DNA of 5,273 bases, from the NCBI GenBank assembly GCA_963520725.1, contig CAUQSG010000092.1, positions 1-5,273 of the forward strand, read 5' to 3'. Below are positions 1 to 5,273 of the stretch, piece after piece (within the stretch, counting starts at the first letter, position 1; every line of letters starts with the position of its first letter). The DNA is from JABCPE02 sp963520725. GTDB taxonomy: Bacteria > Bacteroidota > Bacteroidia > Flavobacteriales > Weeksellaceae. Both the position numbers and the translations under genes were made by a program. The notes under the pieces were generated by a model. The model searched no databases. It worked only from the letters and a program-made list of their open reading frames with translations, and was not told the DNA's origin.

Positions 1-2
1 CT

Positions 3-608
3 TCATATGCTTCTATATATAAAAATTTAATGAAAACTAATACTGTATATAAAAATATTTTATCAAAGTATTCTAATTCAAAATCCTTTAATTTTTATTT
101 AGATTATGGTGATAAAAATGTATCAGTAGGATCTAATGCTACAACATATAGTACTCGAACAATAAGTATCCAAACACAGGGGAAAAAAATTATAGGAAAA
201 TCTATTGATGCAGTAGAATCAAAATCTTACTATGGAAAGTCCGCTTTGACAGCTAACAATTTTGAAAAAAGTGAAATTGCTATGGCAGGAACTTTAATAC
301 ATGAGGCGTTACATGCAAAAATAGCCACAACTTTCAAGAAAGAGGAACATAATCATGATACTTTTATGGAATATCATGATACATATTTAAATGCTCTGAA
401 AGAATATAATCAAGATAATAATTTAGGTTATACTGATCTGCAATTAAATGATTTGGTATGGGAAGGAAGTAAAGAATCGAAACAATTTAAAGATTATATA
501 CAAAAACTTTCTAAAGCCAATGGTAATACATATGAGGAAGAATTAAAATCTTATAATGAGAGAGTTAGTAAAATTATTTGGAAAGAAAGAAAAAATGAAG
601 AAAAATGA
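3..608 (+). CDS. C-terminal end of a probable Rhs-type polymorphic toxin, zinc-metallopeptidase domain (5' partial)
   Basis: The first ATG is at 30, but the same frame stays open upstream to the window edge (reading SYASIYKNL before that Met), so this is most likely the tail of a larger protein beginning outside the window. Counting from the ATG at 30, residues 91-95 are HEALH in the context TLIHEALHA, the HExxH zinc-binding and catalytic motif of gluzincin/metzincin-like peptidases. Histidines at 107, 109 and 116 are candidates for the third zinc ligand; I cannot tell which is used. The rest is lysine-rich, charged and hydrophilic, with no membrane segment. The stop overlaps the next start (ATGA), the usual layout of a toxin and its immunity gene. 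An Rhs core is not visible on this side, so the Rhs assignment rests on the domain type, the paired small gene and the second Rhs module downstream. Sure of the HExxH and of the open left edge; the toxin role is inferred. Confidence 0.72.
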   Translation, partial: SYASIYKNLMKTNTVYKNILSKYSNSKSFNFYLDYGDKNVSVGSNATTYSTRTISIQTQGKKIIGKSIDAVESKSYYGKSALTANNFEKSEIAMAGTLIHEALHAKIATTFKKEEHNHDTFMEYHDTYLNALKEYNQDNNLGYTDLQLNDLVWEGSKESKQFKDYIQKLSKANGNTYEEELKSYNERVSKIIWKERKNEEK

Positions 609-1129
609 AAGATATATTATTAGTAGTGTTCCTATGTATTAGTTCAGTATGTTTATCACAGAAGTTTATTAATATACGATTTGAAAGCACTCCTGAACAA
701 GAGAATAAGTATAAGGTTTTTTTTGAATACAAAAGAATATTTTTAGATGATTTAATATTTAAGGAAGAAGGGTTATTTAGCAGAGATACATTAAATAATA
801 CTACAACAACTATTTTTAAAATAAGAAATGATAAATGGTATTTTAAAAAAAATAAAAAATGGTTTATTTTTTTTGATAAAGAAAAAGATATAAACTCAGT
901 AATACTAATTAATGGAGATAAATATCTATTAAATTGGTGTAAAACTAATTTAATAGATAAGGAATCAAAAGAAATAATCTATTTATTAAAATTAAATCCA
1001 ATAGGCTTCAGAATAAGTGGTTTACCTCAATATTTATTTACGCTGAAAGATGGTATAATTGCTATAGATGGACATAATATGCTTTTAATTAGAGAGGACA
1101 AGAAATATTTATGGGAATTATACAAATAG
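605..1129 (+). CDS. Secreted small protein, candidate immunity protein to the upstream metallopeptidase toxin
   Basis: This 174-residue protein starts at the ATG of an ATGA overlap with the preceding gene, so translation is probably coupled. Residues 1-19 form a Sec signal peptide: Lys2, a hydrophobic run (ILLVVFLCISSV), then LSQ before the likely cleavage ahead of Lys20. The cysteines at 11 and 16 do not sit in a convincing lipobox, so signal peptidase I is more likely than a lipoprotein fate. The mature part is rich in aromatic and basic residues (KWYFKKNKKWFIFF around 77-90) and ends with short hydrophobic strands and turns (IIAIDG near 151-156, LIRED at 161-165), suggesting a mostly beta fold. 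I do not recognise a named family. The role is inferred from position and size: an exported protein paired with a toxin would protect the periplasm or envelope. Base composition is extreme (8 G+C in the 60 bases from 841). Confidence 0.62.
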   Translation: MKDILLVVFLCISSVCLSQKFINIRFESTPEQENKYKVFFEYKRIFLDDLIFKEEGLFSRDTLNNTTTTIFKIRNDKWYFKKNKKWFIFFDKEKDINSVILINGDKYLLNWCKTNLIDKESKEIIYLLKLNPIGFRISGLPQYLFTLKDGIIAIDGHNMLLIREDKKYLWELYK

Positions 1130-1303
1130 GGAATATCCTAAATATATTATTAAAAATTCACAATAAAAATAAATGAGGTATCATCATATCACCAAAGAGA
1201 AAGCAGAAGGTAAATTATCAAATCCTCAAAGAATAGCAGATCTTTAAGAAAAATATAAAAAGCAGGATATGGCTTCGTTCCGAATGGAATAAGAGAAAAG
1301 AAT
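1130..1303 (+). other. Intermodule scar with a stop-interrupted coding remnant
   Basis: No intact gene lies between the two toxin modules. A frame beginning at the ATG at 1173 reads MRYHHITKEKAEG..., runs 24 residues to a TAA at 1245-1247, then continues EKYKKQDMASFRME to a TAA at 1288-1290. Replacing the first TAA by CAA would give one continuous charged peptide, so this may be the decayed end of an older toxin or immunity gene, but I cannot name it. From 1259 a different frame opens as KAGYGFVPNGIREKN and runs without a stop into the Rhs core segment, so the break between old remnant and Rhs core lies near 1250-1260. I see no convincing Bacteroidota promoter (TTTG with TAnnTTTG) and no strong terminator hairpin here. 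Confidence 0.5.
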
Positions 1304-1621
1304 TTGTATTTTTACCACCCAGACCATTTGGGGTCAAGCAGTTACATTACGGATAGAGAGGGAAGAATAACCCAGCATACGGAATACATAGCCTTTGGGG
1401 AAGTGCTCTTTGAGGAACACAGCACAAGCAAAACTATGCCGTATCTTTTCAACGGCAAAGAACTAGACCAAGAAACTGGATTATATTATTATGGTGCAAG
1501 GTACTTGGATAGTAAGACTTCCCTATGGCTCAATGTAGATCCTTTAGCAGAAAAATATTCTAATATCTCTCCTTATGCCTATGTAGCTAATAATCCTATA
1601 AAATACATAGACCCTGATGGG
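1259..1621 (+). other. Conserved C-terminal tip of an Rhs core (probable recombination patch)
   Basis: The translated stretch contains the hallmarks of the end of Rhs/YD-repeat shells: FYHPDHLGSS, an FGE motif (residues 31-33 counted from 1304), YLFNGKE, ETGLYYYGARYLD, WLNVDPL, and the closing NNPIKYIDPDG (96-106). The thousands of bases encoding the rest of an Rhs shell are absent, since an in-frame TAA lies at 1256-1258. This conserved piece is visibly richer in G+C (27/60 at 1321, 28/60 at 1381) than the toxin tail behind it (9/60 at 1801). In known Rhs loci such fragments carry enough homology to recombine with a full-length rhs gene and swap its toxin tip. That role here is inferred. Confidence 0.8.
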
Positions 1622-2266
1622 AGAAGAATTATTGTTCCTCAACAAGCAGATAGAACTAAAGTAATATCATATTTAAATAGAATTTACGGAAAGGATAATT
1701 TCTCATTTAATGAAAAAGGGATACTTGAATTTGTAGGTAATACAAAAGATATGAATAGAAAGCAAATTAAATCATTAAAACTTATGAAAAAGGCTATTGA
1801 TATAGATTATGATATAAATATAAAACTAAGTAATTTTACAAGTGATGAAAATCAATTAATTGAGAAAAAATCAAATGGTGTTGCAACAGAGGGAGGTGCC
1901 ATTTCACTAATATATACAAATAAAAATCATAAGATAGTAAATGCTACTATTCTAATGGATCCTCAAAATCTTACAGATATTCCTCTATATAATGAAACAT
2001 ATATATATCAAGATACAAATAGAAACCTTGTAACTGGTGCCCAAAGTTGCCCAGATGGCACTAAGTGCGGAAAAGCTTACGAAGTGATATTTCAAAATAA
2101 GAAAGTTATGACTGCACCTAAAAGTGCTGAAGCAACACTGATTCATGAAATTGCTCATACTATTTATGAGGGAAGTGATCAAAAAAATGTTATTAAAGAA
2201 GAAAATACTGTAAGAGAGATTCTTAATATACCTCAAAGATCATCTTCAGACCCTGAACATAATTAA
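1304..2266 (+). CDS. Orphan Rhs tip with C-terminal HExxH metallopeptidase toxin domain
   Basis: The open frame gives 320 residues from a TTG at 1304, which I doubt is a true start: in intact Rhs proteins this position is an internal Leu/Ile of (L/I)YFYHPDHLG. Residues 1-106 are the end of the Rhs core. Residues 107-320 are a variable tail with no recognised full-length family. Near its end lies TLIHEIAHTIYE, with HEIAH at 281-285 as the zinc-binding HExxH. Glu299, Glu300 and Glu305 follow at gluzincin-like distance as possible third ligands. Two cysteines in CPDGTKC (249 and 255) could form a disulfide or bind metal. There is no signal peptide. The next gene starts 11 bases after the stop and is its likely immunity partner. 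With no good start and no upstream core, this is best read as a displaced (orphan) cassette, silent or weakly expressed until recombined. Secure as Rhs; metallopeptidase toxin function probable. Confidence 0.8.
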   Translation: MYFYHPDHLGSSSYITDREGRITQHTEYIAFGEVLFEEHSTSKTMPYLFNGKELDQETGLYYYGARYLDSKTSLWLNVDPLAEKYSNISPYAYVANNPIKYIDPDGRRIIVPQQADRTKVISYLNRIYGKDNFSFNEKGILEFVGNTKDMNRKQIKSLKLMKKAIDIDYDINIKLSNFTSDENQLIEKKSNGVATEGGAISLIYTNKNHKIVNATILMDPQNLTDIPLYNETYIYQDTNRNLVTGAQSCPDGTKCGKAYEVIFQNKKVMTAPKSAEATLIHEIAHTIYEGSDQKNVIKEENTVREILNIPQRSSSDPEHN

Positions 2267-2277
2267 ACCTAATATTT

Positions 2278-2754
2278 ATGACTAAACAAATTATTGCTTC
2301 TATAGTTCTATTATACTCTTTTATTTGTTATGCACAAATAGATTATAAATATTTATATATCAATCAAATAAACAACAATATCCCTCAGGATAGCAATATT
2401 CAAGTCTTTTGTCGTACAGAAGAAAGTGAGCAAGTTGAACCTAACTTATTCAAAGTAGATAATAGATGCCTAAACATCGATATAAAAATCCAAAATGAAA
2501 AGCTTAAAATCAATTTGGCTCAGGTTATCTCTGATGAAAAATTCATCAATATATCTATATTTTTTAGACCTAAAACTAAGCCTAATAATAAAATAATTTT
2601 TACTAAAAGAGGAGATTTTATAAAAATTCAAAAAAATTGTAGAGATACGAATTTATGCCACTTGATAACCATTGAATTCCCTAAAATTGTCATTGTAGAT
2701 AAAAAATATGAAACAACTATAAATCCTATTTTCTCAAAATATATATTCAATTGA
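2278..2754 (+). CDS. Secreted cysteine-containing small protein, candidate immunity protein to the orphan Rhs toxin
   Basis: This 158-residue protein starts 11 bases after the toxin stop, so the two are probably cotranscribed. The region before the ATG is AT-rich with no Shine-Dalgarno, which is common in Bacteroidota. Residues 1-20 are a clear Sec signal peptide: Lys3, the core IIASIVLLYSFI, and CYAQ before the likely cleavage site ahead of Ile21. Cys17 lacks a proper lipobox. The mature protein has four cysteines (45, 64, 121, 127), an even number compatible with two disulfides in an oxidising periplasm. Alternating hydrophobic and polar stretches (LNIDIKIQ, KLKINLAQV, INISIFF, LITIEFPKIVIV) suggest a beta sandwich. 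I recognise no named family, and it shows no obvious relation to the other candidate immunity protein at 605-1129. The immunity role is inferred from position, size and export signal. Confidence 0.62.
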   Translation: MTKQIIASIVLLYSFICYAQIDYKYLYINQINNNIPQDSNIQVFCRTEESEQVEPNLFKVDNRCLNIDIKIQNEKLKINLAQVISDEKFINISIFFRPKTKPNNKIIFTKRGDFIKIQKNCRDTNLCHLITIEFPKIVIVDKKYETTINPIFSKYIFN

Positions 2755-2770
2755 TTTTATAAAAAAAATC

Positions 2771-2797
2771 GGTAATGTTCCAGATGTGTTGTTTTAA
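2771..2797 (+). mobile_element. Possible left end of a degraded IS1-like element
   Basis: The sequence starting GGTAATGTTCCAGATGTG resembles, from memory, the ends of IS1, which begin GGTAATGACTCCAAC or GGTGATGCTGCCAAC. It lies 17 bases after the stop of the upstream gene and about 130 bases before the transposase-like remnant, on the correct side and in the correct orientation for the element's left terminus. No matching inverted copy exists between the remnant and the helicase gene, so the right end is missing or lies elsewhere. Weakly supported. Confidence 0.3.
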
Positions 2798-2853
2798 TTA
2801 TAAATAATATATAACTATCTGATAAAAAGAACTAACATAATAATATAAAAACC

Positions 2854-2891
2854 ATAATATAGATGGGCAATAGCCTATCTATATTATTTTT
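2854..2891 (+). terminator. Hairpin with T-tract, probable intrinsic terminator
   Basis: The left arm ATAATATAGATGGGC (2854-2868) pairs with GCCTATCTATATTAT (2873-2887) over 15 positions with a single G-U wobble, closing a four-base AATA loop. TTTTT follows at 2887-2891. This has the form of a rho-independent terminator for the + strand toxin/immunity transcript ending at 2754. The A-run before the left arm (2847-2851) gives a T-run on the other strand after GG, so it may also work on transcripts arriving from the converging helicase gene. Alternatively it belongs to the leader of the adjacent IS remnant, where such hairpins limit read-in transcription of the transposase. Confidence 0.72.
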
Positions 2892-2902
2892 GCACAAAAA
2901 TA

Positions 2903-3010
2903 ATGATGTATATGACTGAGTTTCATTCCTCGTGTTCCAGATATGTGGGCAGATGTTTCTACTGTGGCGGGAAAACCATAAAACACGGCTTTACCAAAGG
3001 AAATAAATAA
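2903..3010 (+). pseudogene. Remnant of an IS1-like transposase N-terminal zinc ribbon
   Basis: A 35-codon frame (ATG at 2903, with further in-frame ATGs at 2906 and 2912) reads TEFHSSCSRYVGRCFYCGG followed by KTIKHGFTKGNK and a stop. The CxxC (Cys18, Cys21), then GGKTIKHG and a basic turn, matches the first half of the zinc ribbon at the start of IS1 InsA-type and related transposases (pattern CxxC ... KxGxTxxGxQRYxCxxC). Where the family has KQRY, this sequence reads K-stop-R-stop (AAA TAA AGA TAA at 3005-3016), so both QRY and the second CxxC are lost and no downstream transposase is present before the helicase stop at 3040. It is a dead fragment. The exact IS family is uncertain: IS1595- or ISL3-type transposases also carry similar ribbons. 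Confidence 0.55.
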
Positions 3011-3039
3011 AGATAAACAATAAATAAATTTTAAAATTT

Positions 3040-5273
3040 CTACCTCCGCATTCTTGATTTAGTAGGCTCTTGCATGATTTCTTCTTTTTCAGCAACCTTT
3101 TCTTCTTTGGGTCTTAACTTGAAAAACTCCCTGTTCTCTTCTTCTCTTTCTTTTACAAAATCAATCGGATTGTAATTTTTGAGTTTTTCTTTTTTTTCAG
3201 CTCTATATTGGTTAATCATTTTTTCTCTTAATAGAGGCAGTTCGTTTTCAATTTTGTCGCTTATTTCAGCTATTTTCATATTTGTCTGCTCTTTCCTCAT
3301 TTGGAAATCATTTATATTTATTCCTTTTTCTTTAAGCTTATTTTCTAATTGAGCTAAAGCAGGTTCAGAAATCTCCAATTTTTCTTTTGTCCATTTTATT
3401 TGGTTTTCCCAATTTCCATTACCTGAATTTTGCCATTGAGTGTATTTTTCTAAATCTAATTTCAAATTTTTTACCTGCTGATATTCTTTACTTTTTACAT
3501 AATCTTCAAACTTCCTTGATACAAACCCCAAATCAGCTTCATGGCGAGTCTTCTCGTTTTCGTAGCGTTTTTTAAGGATAGAAATTTCAATTTCCGCCCT
3601 TGTAGTTGGGTCGGTAATAAGAGCTGTTTTCAGTTCTTGAGTATCTACATCAGACACATCTATTACATTTGCTCCCTTTTTCATAGCCTCCATATAACGA
3701 GACTGTTTAGCTTGGAGTTTTTGAAGCATAAAAACATCTACACTATCATTGGTCAGCATGAAATTAATTCTTACATTTTCCCACTGGTTTCCCTGCCTCC
3801 AAGCTCTACCCTCAATTTGGCGAAGTGAAGTAAAGTTATACGGAAGAGATAATAAATACATATCAGAAGTTTTTTCCTGTAAATTCATTCCTTCTTGGAT
3901 AGCCTCTGAACCGATAATAACTTTAATATCCCCTTTGTTGAATTTTTCTTGAATATTTAGTCGTTGGTTTTTACTAACAGCCCCTGTAATCATCGCTACT
4001 TCATTATCTTTATATCCCACTTCTGAAACCAAATACTCTTTAAGTTTTGGAAACTCTGAAACCCCTAATTCAGAATAGATAATCTGCCCTGCATCTGGTT
4101 GGTCTTTTTTATTTTGAGCAATCAGTTCCATAGTGGTTTTTAATTTTGGCGAATTTTCAATAAATTCTTTCGTTGTTGGCTTTTCGCCATCATATTCATC
4201 ATACAAATAGGGAGAAATAGCGATTTTACGAGCATTAAGAATATGAGTTAAAATTGCCCCTTCTTTCTTTTCATCTAAAAGTAGATTAAGCCTAAAATAC
4301 ATATCTTCGGTTAATTGATTTTGTTCAATTTTATACTCTTTGTTGATACGATTGGGGCGTTTGAGTTCTGGATTATCTTCTTCTCCTTTAATGTCAATAA
4401 ACTCGCTCAAAAGTTGCTGAAACAAAGCATTATTCTTAAATCTTCTTACATTGGTTTTATACTTTATATCGCCTTTTGCATCAATTTCCATATCATTATC
4501 AGCTTCCATAAAGGTTTCAAAGAAATTATTAACATTAAAATACCCTGATTTTTCTAATCTTTCATTGGCAATGAGCGACAGTACAGAATAATATTCCAAC
4601 GGTTTATTAGTGAAAGGAGTTGCAGAAAGAAGGGTAACATTTCGCCCATAATTCTGCTCTTGAATGTATTGTGAAGCCATCCAAGTATTGATGCCTAAAA
4701 GCGAAGTGGCTTGGTTTTGATTTCTAAAATCAGAAGCAAATCTCCTGTCCTCTATCTTTACTTTCCCTACAATATGATTTGCATTATGAACTTCATCAAA
4801 AGTAAGATGGTCAAATCCAAAATCTTCCCAATCATAGATTTTTCCTCTTTTCATTTTTCCTTGAATTTCCTCTTGTTTTTGAAGCTCTTTTTGAATATCT
4901 CGCTCTGAAAATTTTAGAGCTTTGGTCTCATTTTGAGAAATATATGAAAAATTTCGTGCTAATCTTTCGGTAGTTTCTTTGGAAAATCCAATATTATTAA
5001 ACCCTTCATAGGTTACAAGTGTAATTTCTCCATCTTTATTATTAAATTTGGATAAATCGTAATCTTTCCCCAAATTCCCTAAAACATTCACTTTAGCATT
5101 AGGGATAGTTTCAAAAATAGTTTCCACCCATTGTTTTAAAATACTGTCATTTGGCACGACAATAAGAGGTCGTCTGGCGTTGTCTCTCTCCATTGCCTCA
5201 TGCATAGATAGTACTCCAGAGAGTGTTTTCCCAAAACCTACCTCGTGAGCCAAAAGCCCCACCCCCTTAGTTG
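3040..5273 (-). CDS. C-terminal part of a giant SNF2/DEAH-family helicase of Bacteroidota mobile elements (5' partial)
   Basis: The frame is open through the right edge: the codons before the apparent GTG start at 5262 read TKG, continuing into VGLLAHEVGFGKT, so that GTG is an internal Val. Counting from it, the superfamily 2 motifs appear in order: Walker A HEVGFGKT (6-13), LIVVPNDSILKQW (33-45), the DEVH box (156-159), SATPF (213-217), GSEAIQEGMNLQE (451-463) and QIEGRAWRQG (482-491). ATP binding, hydrolysis and translocation therefore look intact. Residues about 560-730 are charged and probably coiled coil, ending in a basic KSRMRR tail. From family knowledge, these proteins often exceed 1,500 residues, can carry an N-terminal N6-adenine DNA methyltransferase domain, and sit on conjugative or integrative elements, with a suspected DNA-processing or anti-restriction role. 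The methyltransferase part would lie beyond the window. It converges on the toxin array and has no strong terminator of its own directly after its stop. Confidence 0.85.
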   Translation of the reverse strand, partial: TKGVGLLAHEVGFGKTLSGVLSMHEAMERDNARRPLIVVPNDSILKQWVETIFETIPNAKVNVLGNLGKDYDLSKFNNKDGEITLVTYEGFNNIGFSKETTERLARNFSYISQNETKALKFSERDIQKELQKQEEIQGKMKRGKIYDWEDFGFDHLTFDEVHNANHIVGKVKIEDRRFASDFRNQNQATSLLGINTWMASQYIQEQNYGRNVTLLSATPFTNKPLEYYSVLSLIANERLEKSGYFNVNNFFETFMEADNDMEIDAKGDIKYKTNVRRFKNNALFQQLLSEFIDIKGEEDNPELKRPNRINKEYKIEQNQLTEDMYFRLNLLLDEKKEGAILTHILNARKIAISPYLYDEYDGEKPTTKEFIENSPKLKTTMELIAQNKKDQPDAGQIIYSELGVSEFPKLKEYLVSEVGYKDNEVAMITGAVSKNQRLNIQEKFNKGDIKVIIGSEAIQEGMNLQEKTSDMYLLSLPYNFTSLRQIEGRAWRQGNQWENVRINFMLTNDSVDVFMLQKLQAKQSRYMEAMKKGANVIDVSDVDTQELKTALITDPTTRAEIEISILKKRYENEKTRHEADLGFVSRKFEDYVKSKEYQQVKNLKLDLEKYTQWQNSGNGNWENQIKWTKEKLEISEPALAQLENKLKEKGININDFQMRKEQTNMKIAEISDKIENELPLLREKMINQYRAEKKEKLKNYNPIDFVKEREEENREFFKLRPKEEKVAEKEEIMQEPTKSRMRR

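Noticed and set aside
605..662. Lipoprotein signal in the first immunity candidate (cysteines at 11 and 16)
   Set aside because: The residues before either cysteine do not fit L-(A/S)-(G/A)-C, and LSQ at 17-19 is a better ordinary cleavage site.
1985..2236. 83-residue open frame on the - strand
   Set aside because: It lies wholly inside the second toxin domain, antisense to the HExxH region, with no start signal or recognisable motif; it is a shadow of the real gene.
3026..3039. Palindrome AAATTTTAAAATTT next to the helicase stop
   Set aside because: It is made only of A and T, has no GC stem and no T-tract beyond it, so it is unlikely to terminate transcription; expected by chance at this composition.
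3387..4908. Five open frames of 62 to 95 residues on the + strand
   Set aside because: All are antisense to the helicase, whose motifs are intact in order. Their Phe/Ile-rich translations are typical of the complement of Lys/Glu-rich coding sequence.
5260..5262. GTG as the start codon of the helicase
   Set aside because: The frame continues upstream to the edge, and a Walker A only five residues from the start would leave no N-terminal region; the gene is cut by the window.
1..5273. CRISPR array, tRNA or rRNA genes
   Set aside because: No regularly spaced repeats, cloverleaf-like stretches or rRNA signatures were seen on either strand.

Overview
This is an AT-rich window from a Bacteroidota genome, most likely a flavobacterium of the Weeksellaceae type (Riemerella, Chryseobacterium, Elizabethkingia and relatives). 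That assignment is inferred from the Rhs core signature (FYHPDHLGSS ... NNPIKYIDPDG), signal peptides ending in SQ or AQ, weak Shine-Dalgarno sites, and a helicase of the kind carried by Bacteroidota conjugative elements. No single marker proves the genus.

Left half (1-2754, + strand): two consecutive polymorphic-toxin modules of the Rhs type. The first is the C-terminal end of a protein entering from the left edge. It carries a zinc-metallopeptidase HExxH motif (HEALH) and overlaps by ATGA a small gene for a secreted protein, the likely cognate immunity protein. A 174-bp non-coding scar holding a stop-interrupted remnant follows. The second module is a displaced ('orphan') Rhs tip: about 106 residues of conserved Rhs core without the long N-terminal part, then a different C-terminal domain that also has HExxH (HEIAH). 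Eleven bases later comes another small secreted protein, its likely immunity partner. Composition falls sharply from the core segment (27/60 and 28/60 G+C in the lines at 1321 and 1381) to the toxin tail (9/60 at 1801), as expected for a mosaic cassette. Both immunity candidates have Sec signal peptides, so both toxins probably act in the periplasm or cell envelope.

Middle (2755-3039): no intact gene. It has a 15-bp hairpin followed by a T-tract, and the decayed start of an IS1-like transposase reading frame with a CxxC zinc-ribbon half, broken by stops. A GGTAATG-beginning sequence at 2771 may be the left end of that element.

Right half (3040-5273, - strand): the C-terminal 744 or so residues of a very large SNF2/DEAH-type helicase whose N-terminal part lies beyond the right edge. 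Related proteins sit in Bacteroidota conjugative or integrative elements, often fused to an N6-adenine methyltransferase domain. It converges on the toxin array, so the window looks like the junction of a mobile element and an Rhs effector locus, with an IS scar at the seam.

The most interesting content is the pair of adjacent, apparently dissimilar metallopeptidase toxins with unrecognised, exported immunity proteins.
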